Source: Aquarana catesbeiana (taxonomy: Eukaryota > Chordata > Amphibia > Anura > Ranidae). From it: a stretch of 64,000 nt of DNA. The stretch is from the NCBI RefSeq assembly GCF_042186555.1, contig NC_133333.1:223326757-223390756 (forward strand). Reading direction: 5' to 3'. The position numbers and the translations under genes were made by a program. Positions 43,002-54,805 of the stretch are shown here, piece by piece; positions within the stretch are counted from its first letter, which is position 1; each line of letters starts with the position of its first letter. A model generated the notes under the pieces. The model was not told where the DNA came from. It made no database searches and saw nothing but the letters and a program-made list of their open reading frames with translations.

Positions 43002-46000
43002 ATTCAATTACACTTGCGGAAGACGACAGCACATGTTGGCAAGGTGAGGGTCCCCCTTTCTTTCATACTATAAATGGAGCTTGGATGAGCCTTCAGGGGC
43101 CTACAGGGCTTCAATTTCATTTGATTCCTGTGATTAGGCCGAAAATAGAGCAATGGGAGGCCCTGCTAACACCACCAAGCTCAAACTTTGATTGAGAAAT
43201 CGAAGGAGCCGGGTGGAAAAAAGTCAGCTGAACAATGACTACGGCCAATCAGCTGTAGGTTATTGGGTATTCTGACAGTTGCAAGTTTCAGCTGTCAAAG
43301 CACAATAGCTAGAAGCGGGAGATTTGTTAATCCACACTGTTTAGCATGGATGGGGGAATCTATGGATTCTTTGGAAATATTTATGTGTAGGGCCAGCTTT
43401 AGGATGAAGCTTTCATAATGAACCTGGTGAGCTTATCTCCACATGCTCTTCTCAAATCTGAAATCATTAGCTGTTTGAAAGTTCTTCTGACTGGGATATT
43501 GATTTATTGGTTTTTCTGAGAGAGATAACAGGCACAGTCAAAGCTGTGTGTCTCTAAAACCTAAAAGTTCCCCAAGCTCTCATGGAGCATGGAAAAGCAG
43601 GTCCATAAATGTTTCCCGAATGCCCCAGAGGCCTTAAATCCCAAAGCATTCTAATATGAAAATTTCAATCTTCCCTGCAGTGTTGAGGGCTGGCCCGCCA
43701 CCTCTCAAACCTTCCTTTTGGCCACAATTATGATGGCTTTTTTTACTGGCCAACAGGAAAGTGCAGGAGAAGAGGGAAATGGACTAACCCTGGCCGCTGC
43801 AGGGCAGTGTTAATATTTCCATATTGGTGCACCCTAGGATGTGGGGCTTCTAAAGAGCTTTGTAGCACACTTGATAATATGTGCAGATACCACAATGAGC
43901 CAGAATGTTATAGCCATAGACTATTTAGAGACTTTTGGAAGCACCAGGTATACTGATTGAATATGGAGGATTGCCTGGTTGCCATGTCGATCCAGTGACT
44001 TCAAAACTTTACGAGAAACTGAACTGGCACAAGTGTGCAGATCAAGAGTTCTGACTTCACTCTGACTTTCCAATCTATATGCTTGTTCAAGGTAATTCAG
44101 AAAGTGCTGAATCCAAGTACAGCCAGGTAAGTTATGTTTCTAAAATTAAATCTGCATTGGTATTCACTATATTTTGCTAACTATAGGCACAGAACATACA
44201 GAGAACTATTCAGGGAGACAATCTGTATGAGATAGCTTATTTACTCACCATATTCTGCTACAGACGCAAGCCCCTTTCATTTTCCCACAACTTCTTGGGT
44301 TCCAGGACATGCCCAGGGAAGATAAGTTTCTCTGCTTTCCTCCCTCAACACTTGAAGTTGGCCATACCTGATGAGGCAGAGGTAGGGGGCAATTGATCTG
44401 CAGGCAGGTGGGAGGCCCTCCACTGTCAGAAGTGCCATGTGTCAAAGTCTAGTAGCACCCAGCTTTTCCAGAAGACCCAGTGGCTTAGCTTGGGAAAGAA
44501 AGAAAATGTACCCATTATTTAGCCAAAGTGATCTGGAATATAACCAATACAGTGCTTTCTTGGACAGGCTGCTCACCCTTCCATAGTATGTTTGGCTGTA
44601 CTCTTGTAGAGAACCCACAGACCTATGAGCCACATTAATTATACAGAAAAGATCAATCAGCGCAACCAGACCTGAGTCATAAAATGCAACAGTATAGAAG
44701 ATATTGGCAGCTGAACACTTCAAAACACGTCAACAATTTTCATATCATAAAAGTACAGCGCAATCAATAAAAGTTCATACAACTCCTAATTTCCACATAG
44801 CTGGAAGAAGACCAGTGAGTTAAAAATGTGTCAAAGACATCATTCACGTGCAGACGGTGCTTAATTCATTCACCAAAAGGAGTATGAGCCACATTGCCCA
44901 CAGAAGAACTTGAATGCACTCTGACTTCTGGGTGATGCAAGAGTTTGAAACATCAGACTTTAACCTTGCTAGTCCGATTTAAAGGTGCACACCAGCAAAG
45001 AAAATTGCAAATACCATACCTGGAGTTGCCCTACAATGGCCTATTTTAGTTGTGTCAGTCTATGATATCCAAAAGGAAGGAACACAATAGAAATCAATCA
45101 AGCTATTGGGATTTGAGCACAGGTATATCTTTTCTCCCCAATGGAAATCAAGACGCCTTCATTGTAATCTCCTTAAACCCATTGAAACCCACAGAAAGGG
45201 TCATAAGAGGGGTTTGGAAGAACCTGTCCAAGTTTGTGAGCCACCAACTTTTATGCCACCAGAGATTCAATGATGGTTGCCTCATGCTTTTGTTATCTTC
45301 AAAATCCTTAGGAGAAGATGGAACTGAGGCTCAACCACTGAGGTGCTTCCAGAAACTGAACAGGAGACCCCCTGTACACTTTGTGCAGCATGACATTGAG
45401 TGGTCATCAAACTTGCAAGGGCAACAAGTTCAAGTTGGGTGGAGTGTAGCAGGGTGCCAGTTTTCTTATCATGGTCAAATGCACACACACACCCATTTAC
45501 CTTTCTCTGCTTTCCCCTCTCAGAAGCTACCAGAGGTAGCTGGGAAAGTGATCTGCAGCCAGGTTGGAGGCCCTCCACTGTCAAAACCGGCATGCAGGCA
45601 GTGGGGCCAAGGTCCAATAGCCCACAAATTCTCCAAAAAACCCAGCTACTGTGGGGAGCACCTCTCTGCTTAATACCAGAGCACTTGAGTTCCATTTTCT
45701 CCCTGTGCCATGGGTCTATCCAGCTGTTTGCTTGTGTTATCATAGCTACCCCTAACTTCGCTGAAAGGGATGCTGTTTAAGAAGATTAGCTCAATAAATT
45801 GTTTGTGTTCTGAACTGTTTTACTGAAGTATCTGTAGTGCTCACTGGTGTTTTGGTCTCAGGGTTCTTTCCTCAGTGGATGCTCTAGCAGCCAGATACAT
45901 TGTTTCTGCCACTTTTCTGGCTCAATGATCAGTCTAGGGGTATTCTTTTTTGATCCTTTATTGAGAAACTTGAACTTGGGTGTCCTCAAGTTACTACTTA

Positions 46001-46057
46001 ACGTTGCTGGAGTATCCCACAGTTACCCTGCACCCATCCATCTTCATCCAAGAGATA
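43002..46057. other. 3-kb gene-less stretch; one possible conserved part and one duplication
   Basis: 43090-43700 is repeat-free with words such as CATTAGCTGTTTGAAAG, GCTTTCATAATGAAC and TCAGCTGTCAAAGCAC, a possible conserved non-coding element (unproven). A segment at 44327-44470 recurs in diverged form at 45500-45640 (TGATCTGCAGGCAGGTGGGA / TGATCTGCAGCCAGGTTGGA, then GGCCCTCCACTGTCA in both). The open frames at 45050-45780 on both strands have no domain I recognise. Confidence 0.4.
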
Positions 46058-46654
46058 CTGAGCACCAAGGCCGGGACAAGGGATGTGCAGGAGGGGTGGC
46101 TGCCTTGGGGACTGTGGTATCATGTGTGGAGGGGGGGCGCCAAACAGAGTATGAGAAGGAGGGATTTTGTGTTGGAGGGGGGAATTTGAGGGACAACAAG
46201 GGGTAAGCATTGTTCTAGTAGGAGAAATTTGGGGGGGTGCTAAGAGTGGTGATTTAGGAGGATTTGTGATGAGAGGAGGGGTTGGGGGGAAGAAGACTCG
46301 AGCTAAAAGGGGGTCTTTGGTGGGAATTTGTGCTGGGAGGAAGGATTTTAAGTGGGGGGTGAAGATGTGTAGTAGGGACAATTTTAGGGGTAAAGGATCT
46401 GTGCTAGGAGGAGTGAATTTTTTTTTGGGGGGGGGGGGCACATTTTGGTGAATGAGGGATGGGGGGGTGATTTGTGCTGAGAGGGGGGATTTCAGTGTGG
46501 GGGGGGATTTTAGCATGCTTAGAAGGTAAGCATGCAGATTATTAATTTTGTGGAGGGGATTTTTGCTGACACATAATGCTTATACCTCCTGGGGGGGGGG
46601 GGTGCAGTTTGGCATGTTTGCCCTGGATGACCTTGTCCCGGCACTGCAGAGCAT
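46058..46654. mobile_element. hAT-like element with G-rich minisatellite
   Basis: The element at 46066-46646 starts CAAGGCCGGGACAAGG and ends CCTTGTCCCGGCACTG, a terminal inverted repeat. The flanks CTGAGCAC (46058-46065) and CAGAGCAT (46647-46654) match at 6 of 8. The interior (46100-46510) is a G-rich degenerate repeat of GGGGGGATTT / TGTGCTGGGAGG words. No transposase. Confidence 0.7.
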
Positions 46655-46734
46655 AGTCCTTGCAGCAGCGCAATTGATGGGCTGAGCTTTACAGGGACAC
46701 CATGAATAATGTCCACTTTAACCACTTTAACCAC

Positions 46735-47628
46735 TTAACCACTCGTTTGACGGCGGCAGTATGGCACTCCTGCGCGAATCGCCGGGCACTTTAAGGAGCG
46801 GGAGCTTTAAGGAGCATAGGGGGCGCGCGCATGCCCGCCGCGGGGTGCAGGAGTCACTACCTGCGATTGCTCCTGAGAAGGACAGAACAGAGGTCTGTCA
46901 ATGTAAATGGACAAATCTCCATTCTGTCAGGAGAGTAGAGACAGATCCTAGTCAGTCCCATCCCCCCCAGATAGAAACACACTGAGGGAACACACTTAAC
47001 CCCTTGATCGCCCCCTAGTGTTAACCCCTTCCCTGTCAGTGACATTTATACAGCAAGCAGTGGCCATTTTTAGCTCTGATCGCTGTATATATGTCAATGA
47101 TCTCAAAATAGTGTCAAAAGTGTCCGATCTGTCCGGCGCAATGTCGCAGTCCCGATAAAAATTGCAGATCACTGCCTAGTAAAAAAAAAAAAATTGTAAT
47201 AAAAATGCCATAAATCTATCCCCTATTTTGTAGATACTATAACTTTTGCACAAACCAATCAATATACACTTATTGCTATTTTTGTTTACCAAAAATATGT
47301 AGAAGAACACATATCGGCCTAAACTCAGGAAGAAATGTGTTTTTTTATATATTTTTTGGGGATATTTATTATAGCAAAACGTAAAAAAATAGCTTTTTTT
47401 TTCAAAATTGTCAGTCTTTTTTTGTTTATAGCGCAAAAAATAAAAACCGCAGAGGTGATCAAATACCACCAAAAAAAGCTCTATTTGTGGGAAAAAAAAG
47501 GACGTCAATTTTGTTTGTGTACATTGTCACACGATCGCGCAATTGTCAGTTAAAGTGGCGCAGTGCCGCATCTCAAAAAATGGCCTGGTTTTTAAGGTGG
47601 TAAATCCTTCCAGGGCTGAAGTGGTTAA
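46735..47628 (-). repeat. TTAACCACTT-family repeat, full-length (copy D)
   Basis: Starts TTAACCACTCGTTTGACGGC, preceded by two more TTAACCAC units (46719-46738), and ends GGGCTGAAGTGGTTAA. 894 bp, with GC-rich and AT-rich halves as in copies B and G. Confidence 0.85.
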
Positions 47629-48213
47629 GTACAGGTTGATTCTGATGCTAAATAGGACAGCAGCAGCGCACAGTCACCAGGATCTCACACACTGGTCTGC
47701 CATCACTATATTTCTTGGATAATTGGATGCCTCCTTCCAATATCTTCAAGACACTTTTCTTGTGACTTCTCCAGACCAGATCCCAAAAACAAGTTCCTCA
47801 GTCAGTTCCAGCAAAGTTCAGTAGACTAGACCCCCCCCAGCTAGAATAGCTGGGAACTCAATGATTAGAAGTAGAGTAGAGAAGCACAGCTGGACTGCCT
47901 AGAAGGGCAGCAGACCTTCAGGGTTGGATCTCCTCCTCCTGGAAAAGAACCCACAGCTCCAGGCTTCAGACTATTTATGCTCACTCCCAGCCACCATCTG
48001 GGCACCCTCCCAAGGGATTGGCTGGAACCACATAAATATTCATACTGTGGATTTAACCCTCCCATCCCACTATTTTCCAGAACATCCAGAAAACAGTGGG
48101 AAGCAGCCAAACCCACAGCCTGTGAAACACAGACCAAAGCAATCACAGGCAATTCCACTGATTACAGCAGAGCTAATAGCTAAATGTACCTAACCCTACC
48201 TAGGAGGGTGCTA
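47629..48213 (-). mobile_element. LTR fragment with promoter-like elements
   Basis: On the minus strand it begins TGTAGCACCCTCCTAGG at 48213. A CCAATCCC box (about 48013-48020) is followed about 40 bp on by GCATAAATAGTC (about 47971-47982), a plausible TATA box. The rest up to 47629 would be the transcribed R/U5 part. It stops at the end of the neighbouring TTAA repeat without a recognisable CA terminus, so it is truncated. It shares the TGTAGCACCC start with 13741 and 55722. Confidence 0.55.
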
Positions 48214-49830
48214 CATATCTATTCTAGGACAGATTATTTTTGTTGCTAGAGAGTCTTATAGAGACTATGCTATGCAGTTACATGTAAACTTGACAGAGCC
48301 ACAGAGACATTGTTGTGAAGAGTTAATGTCTGTGCAGCTTCATTATCTGTTATGTATTACTCAGTAATGTAAGAATGCTTTTTGAAATTCTTACCCTGGT
48401 TTGTAATATTGATTCTGCTTGGTACCTGTTTAGTAAACTGCAAATTCCAGTGGCTCTGTTTGATCATACCAATCCTTTTACAAACCAAAATATGAATATA
48501 TTTTATCCTGCATCCAGCTGACATGTGATAAGAATACCATGGCAGGCTTTTATTCAAATATTGGAAATTCAATATTCCTATAGTGACAATTTTTGCACAA
48601 ATTTACAGGCATTGTCAATCAACTTATATTTTTTAATGGGCTGTCTGTATATTCCACAACAGTTAGTATCCCTGCAGGAAAGCGGTGACATTGGCTGTCT
48701 TGTCATTTCTGCATTGTCATAATATCATTAAAGAACACTGGTTGGGCAGCTGTGGGAAACGTAGATTGTATTGTTATAATGTTCTTTTTTTTTAGGCAGA
48801 ATCCACTTTAAGCTTGTGGTAAACTACTGAAATTGGAGAGCAGGTTGTAGGCTCCAGACATCCATTACATAGAAACGGATCTGTCAAACGCTGCAGAAGA
48901 GGACAAGTTCAGAATTATCTGAGGTTTGTAGAAAAAGTATCTTAATAAGAGTGAAGTGTGAAGGGCAAAAAGGATATGTTGAGTGTAGGAACCTCATAGT
49001 AACCAATCAATCAATGTTATGAAATTAGCTTAAAGATGGTGTCTGAATGATTGCTATCGGTTACTGTCAGGCACCACAAAGAAGAAGAAGATGTCAAGCC
49101 AATCTTTTGAAGCCCTGCAGAGGTAATAAATATAATAAAAGCTGTGCACTTATAAAGTGTGACAGCAAGGAGCGGAACACTTGAGGATAGAAGAATTGTG
49201 TTCAAAGGACATCCTGCTCTTAGCTAGCTATTTATTATATAACACTAGCCCAAAAACCTCTGACCCAGTGCTTTCACCCTTGGTGTCCCTTGGTGTCTTT
49301 AAATGTCACACTTATTCCTAAGGCAAGCGGTCAGGCACTATAGCTGGATTCGGTGTTCTTCACCTATAGCAGCCCCCTTTCCCTCAAGGCAAGCAGGCCT
49401 ACCAGAACTAGGTTGTCCCCAGGACTTGTACACAATGCTATAGTGCTAGGCCATCATGCTGAGGCAGGCACAAAGTGATCACAGCAAACAGGTACTTGCG
49501 GTTGGCAGACATGCAGAATGGTTCAGAGAGTAGTTGATAGCTGATTAAAGGTCATAAACAGGGAAATCCAATCAGCAGAGCAGGCAAACAGGGAGCTTGG
49601 AGCATGTGTTACCAACGCAATATCACAAGCTTGAGACTGCAGGCTTGGCTGGCTTAAATCAGGTTTGGTCTCCACCCAGAGACTGGCTACATCAATCACC
49701 TTGCAGGTGCACAGACAGACAAGAAGATTTCCACAGCCAAAACCATGATTCTGAAATGAGGAGCAGGAGCGCTACATGCTCCTGACATTGGATAGCTGGC
49801 CTTTGCACTCCTCCATTGACCTCTGCATTG
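48214..49830. other. 1.6-kb gene-less stretch
   Basis: No gene, RNA or repeat boundary recognised. 49440-49790 has repeated CAGGCA(A/G) words, perhaps part of a diverged LTR-like repeat also seen around 50630-50740. Confidence 0.4.
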
Positions 49831-50388
49831 CTTTGGTGGAGTGATCCCCAAACTGCGGCCCATGGGCCAGAGGCGGCCCTTTGCTTCCCTTGAGGCACTG
49901 TTTCTTCCACTGACACCAATGATGAGGCACAATTCCTTGCACTGGCACCAACAGTAGGGCATAATTCCTCCCACTGCCATCAATGTTCCTTCCACTGATA
50001 TAAACTGCGGAACATTCCTCTCATTGATACCAATGAGGGGGCACTTTTCCTCCCACTGATACCAACGTTGGAGCACTAAACCTCCCACTAATACCAACAA
50101 TAGAGTACGGTTCCTCCTACTAATACCAACATCAGAGCACTGTTCCTCCCAATGACACCAATGACAGTGCTACTGACACCAATAATAATGCATTTTTCCT
50201 CTCACTAATACCAAGGTGGGAGCACCATTCTTCCTCCTACTGACCACTTTTTTTACTCCCAATAAAGACCAAGCTTGAGGCATTGTTTACTCTCATTGAT
50301 GCTGGGGGATTTTTTATTTTCACTGCCTACACTCTGGACCCCCAAAGTCTGAAGGACAGTAAACTGGCCCAAGGTCTCTGCTTTAGTG
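49831..50388. mobile_element. hAT-like element with ~35-bp degenerate minisatellite
   Basis: The element at 49839-50380 begins GAGTGATCCCCAAACTGCGG and ends GGCCCAAGGTCTCTG, diverged inverted ends. The flanks CTTTGGTG (49831-49838) and CTTTAGTG (50381-50388) match at 7 of 8. The interior repeats TTCCTCCCACTGATACCAA (about 49900-50250). No transposase. Confidence 0.72.
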
Positions 50389-52690
50389 AATAACCTTGAT
50401 GGGAATTGATTGTAATTTACATTTGTATTCTTATAAGCTTGCCACTGACAGGTGACATGGGCTCCCCCGAGGCTCAGAGTCTAAGTAGCATCATAGTCTT
50501 CAGTAGAGTAGCTACTATGCCACCCACCAGGGTGCGGCCCCTTAGGATCGCCCCACCAGTGGCTATCAAGAACAAGGAAGCAACAATGAGGATTCAGAAT
50601 GGCAAATTGGTCATGTTTAGGTGGAGGTCAAGACAGGCAGCAGGCAAAGATAGTCAGCTTTCAGGCAAATATCAAGGCAGGTGGTAGGCAAGGATAGTGA
50701 GGACTGAGTAGATTCAGGAACAGGAGACACAGGCAGAGTCAGTTAGAAACCATAGCACCAGCCTTCATAGGAGAGGAGGTTTGAATACCCTCCTTGACAC
50801 TTTGCATGCTCCTACACACACCAATGTGCACACACCTAAGACCAACCATGTGCATGCTCATGCATGTCCTTAGCTACAGCCATAGGGTGTCAACCATGGA
50901 AGTGTAAGGCACATGTGAACAGAGCTGACACAGCTCCTGGAGGTACCGTAACAAATACTCTCCATGATCTGAAGATTCCAGCTTGGTAGTATATTGGGAA
51001 TGTCTAGTATTTTTAAATACATTCAATAGTAAAAAAAATTATTGCCATGTTAAAGTGGACCTAGCATCAGATATATTTGCTCATGCTACGTGAATGCAAA
51101 CTAAGTAAAGTGTAACACTTCAAGGTATTTATTACCTCTCACAGATATCACAGTACTCGCAGTAAAGAAGAACAGGGCCATCTTTGTTCAGGCATTAATC
51201 AGGGTCACCACCTCCTTCCTGGATTGAGATGCTAGCTTAGAGTGGACACAATCACCTAGATTATATTACCTGCACAGTCCTTGGCTGTGTTCACAAATGT
51301 CTGACACAGATCAGCTTCTGTTGCCAACTCTCACCTCGTGACTTACTACAAAGCCACAATTTTGCAGTTTGAACACTGAAGGAGAGGAAGAAATCCTTTG
51401 GTGACGAAACGTGTAGGGCAGAGCAGCCTGTCTACGTCATCACATGTACCAGAAGTGACGGCGAAAGCCGTTGTTACTTGCTGGGTTTGGTTTTGTAATA
51501 TACGCATCACAATTTTATCCGTGTGAGTGTTATTTTACCTAAATAAATAGCGTTTTTAGATGGTTTTACACTATTTATTGCTTTCTTCTCTGCACATGCC
51601 CTTTGTGGGAGTACCAGACATCCATCCTAAAGTTGCTTGACTGAGTGTCGACCCTCTATGGGGATATATTCCCTAAAGCCTGATTGACCTTCCTTTAACT
51701 AGGAGGTCCTTGGCTCATGGTAAGCATACACCTGACTCCTTTGGTGGTGGTCTGCCTTTTGAGTTGAAGGGTCTTCGGTTAAGGTTCACATTTTTGTTTG
51801 TTTCAAGAAGATTTTACATCACATTTTTCACTTGGGACGTTATTCAAGACATGTATTATATATTGCAGCACATTGTTTATAATACTGGAGGAGAGGAGAC
51901 TGAGGAAATGCTTCATTCTGCCCGCAGCACTTCGATGACATCATCTTAGTCTAGGCACATGAATCCGAATGGTGCTCAAAGACAGTTTTTAATGATAAAA
52001 AAGGTTCTGAAAAATGATACTGTTGCTGTATATTGTGATAAATCAGCAGTTTATTCATGCAGACTTGTAAGGTAATATGATATACTGATTATAAATAATG
52101 TATATGTATGCCCTCCAGCCAGCAGCTAGCAAGTGTGAGTGTGGTAGTCTAGGGTTTGAGATCCCTGATTTATTGCGGTGCTGAGACTACAGACCAGAAA
52201 AGCAGGATTTCAGGTGTGACACCTGAATGAGTGATCTGTTGGACTGCAAGAGAGCTCCCAGCATGCACTGAACACACTGAAGCATGGAAGCACTCTACAT
52301 TTGGGCTCCTATACATTTGTGGCAGCTCTGCTTCACCTGTGAAAAGTAATCTGCCATGGATTAGTTTGCAGGGGGCTTCTGACAGGCAGATAGGAGGCGA
52401 TATGTTTTCTCTTCACTGCTTGTTTTAATCCTTAAAAGCCTTTGCATGCAGTTGCAAAGCAGTTGTGGTACTTGAATGGGTACAGCACAGCCACTGAACA
52501 TGACACGGAGGTATAACTTTTGCCGCAAAGCATTGTTGCTGCAGCATGTGTACAACCCCCTCCAGTCGCTGTGTTGGATTTTGAGGGGGAGGTTGGGGAC
52601 TGGTAAAACCATGGCTCAGCCACCTATTTTTCCTCCCTCGGCCACAAGTGTGAACAAGCCCTTACAGATTTGTTTGTCCAGGTAAAAAAA
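50389..52690. other. 2.3-kb gene-less stretch
   Basis: At about 51400 GTGACGAAACGTGTAGGGC carries the GAAACG motif of the foldback repeats. CAGGCAAAGATAGTCAG and CAGGCAAGGATAGTGAG (about 50642, 50685) are short direct repeats. Nothing coding is supported. Confidence 0.4.
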
Positions 52691-53152
52691 ATGTAAAGCT
52701 GCACTCTAGGTGTGATCTGTATTGCATAATTACATTGGTCTAGCCTGGCACAAAGTGTAATGGACTGCTAGGGAATCTGAAAATCACTGTAGAAGTTGGT
52801 GCTACTACAGTGATAGCCACGGTTTTCCAGATCTTACTTGGCACTGTCACCATTCATAGATCGCCTTTTATTTTTTCAATAAATACAAGGCATTCTCTAA
52901 CTGGACAAGGTGGAGGGGCAATGATGTCTCAATCTCCACCCCATCCAATCAGAGAATGCCTTGTATTCATTAAAAAAAAAAATACAAGGCCTCCTATGAA
53001 TGGCAGCAGCGCCCAGCGAGCTGGTTCCCTGCAGTCAGTGTGCAGAGGGGAAGCCTCTTGGCACAGGACCTAGAAGATCGCGGCTATTACCATTGGTGTG
53101 CGCAGCCTATTGCATTAGGGTGTGCACCCCAGAGCACAAAAACACATGCACG

Positions 53153-54805
53153 TACAGTCAGGTCCATAAATATTGGGACATTGACACAATTGTAATCTTT
53201 TTGGCTCTATACACCACCACAATGGATTTGAAATGAAATGAACAAGATGTGCTTTAACTGCAGACTTTCAGCTTTAATTTGAGGGTATTTACATCCAAAT
53301 CAGGTGAACGGTGTAGGAATTACAACAGTTTGTATATGTGCCTCCCACTTTTTAAGGGACCAAAAGTAATGGGACAATTGGCTGCTCAGCTGTTCCATGG
53401 CCAGGTGTGTGTTATTCACTCATTATCCCATTTACAAGGAGCAGACAAAAGGTCCAGGGTTCATTTCAAGTGTGCTATTTGCATTTGGAATCTGTTGCTG
53501 TCAACTCTCAATATGAGATCCAAAGAGCTGTCACTATCAGTGAAGCAAGCCATCATTAGGCTGAAAAAACAAAACAAACCCATCAGAGAGATAGCAAAAA
53601 CATTAGATATGGTCAAATCAACTGTTTGGAACATCCTTAAAAAGAAATAACTCACCAGTGAGCTCAGCAACACTAAAAGACCCAGAAGACCACAGAAAAC
53701 AACTGTGGTGGATGACCGAAGAATTATTTCCCTGGTGAAGAAAACACCCTTCACAACAGTTGGCCAGATCAAGAACACTCTCCAGGAGGTAGGTGTATGT
53801 GTGTCAAAGTCAACAATCAAGAGAAGACTTCACCAGAGTGAATACAGAGGGTTCACCACAAGATGTAAACCATTGGTGAGCCTCAAAAACAGGAAGGCCA
53901 GATTAGAGTTTGCCAAACAACATCTAAAAAAGCCTTCACAGTTCTGGAACAACATCCTGTGGACAGATGAGACCAAGATCAACTTGTACCAGAGTGATGG
54001 GAAGAGAAGAGAATGGAGAAGGAAAGGAACTGCTCATGATCTAAAGCATACCACCTCATCAGTGAAGCATGGTGGTGGTAGTGTCATGGCGTGGGCATGT
54101 ATGGCTGCCAATTGAACTGGTTCTCTTGTATTTATTGATTATGTGACTGCTGACAAAAGCAGCAGGATGAATTCTGAAGTGTTTTGGGCAATATTATCTG
54201 CTCATATTCAGCAAAATGCTTCAGAACTCATTGGACGGCGCTTCACAGTGCAGATAGACAATGACCCGAAGCAAACTGCGAAAGCAACCAAAGAGTTTTT
54301 AAAGGGAAAGAAGTGGAATGTTATGCAATGGCCAAGTCAGTCTCCTGACCTGAATCCGATTGAGCATGCATTACACTTGCTGAAAAGAAAACTGAAGGGA
54401 AAATGCCCCAAGAACAAGCAGGAACTGAAGACAGTTGCAGTAGAGGCCTGGCAGAGCATCACCAGGGATGAAACCCAGCGTCTGGTGATGTCTATGCATT
54501 CCAGACTTCAGGCTGTAATTGACTGCAAAGGATTTGTAACCAAGTATTAAAAAGTGTAAGTTTGATGGATGATTGTTAATCTGTCCCATTACTTTTGGTC
54601 CCTTAAAAAGTGGGAGGCACATATACAAACTGTTGTAATTTCTACACCGTTCACCTGATTTGGATGTAAATACCCTCAAATTAATTCTGAAAGTCTGCAG
54701 TTAAAGCACATCTTGTTCGTTTCATTTTAAATCCATTGTGGTGGTGTATAGAGACAAAAAGATTAGAATTGTGTCAATGTCCCAATATTTATGGACCTGA
54801 CTGTA
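53153..54805 (+). mobile_element. Nearly complete Tc1-like transposon with 222-bp inverted repeats
   Basis: The element at 53155-54803 is 1,649 bp, with TA at 53153-53154 and 54804-54805. The inverted repeats run 53155-53376 and 54582-54803. They start CAGTCAGGTCCATAAATATT and end near ACCAAAAGTAATGGGACA, so they are long repeats of the IR/DR type. The two arms are very similar with scattered differences. It carries one transposase frame interrupted only by two stops. Confidence 0.93.
53513..54550 (+). pseudogene. Tc1-like transposase pseudogene, two stops, no frameshift
   Basis: A single frame of 345 codons, the usual Tc1 length, starts at ATG 53513 and ends at TAA 54548. The N-terminal paired-like helix-turn-helix region is at residues 1-110. 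The catalytic triad is intact: D152 (in WTDETK), D249 (in QIDNDPK) and E284 (in DLNPIEH), with 34 residues between the last two. The interruptions are TAA at codon 46 (53648-53650) and TGA at codon 201 (54113-54115); the latter falls after CMAAN, where a glycine is usual. The protein ends CKGFVTKY. The few defects indicate a recently inactivated copy. Confidence 0.92.

Noticed and set aside
45050..45780. Overlapping frames of 207, 153 and 126 codons on both strands
   Set aside because: No recognisable domain, no splice or promoter context, and overlap in opposite directions; chance frames in GC-balanced DNA.
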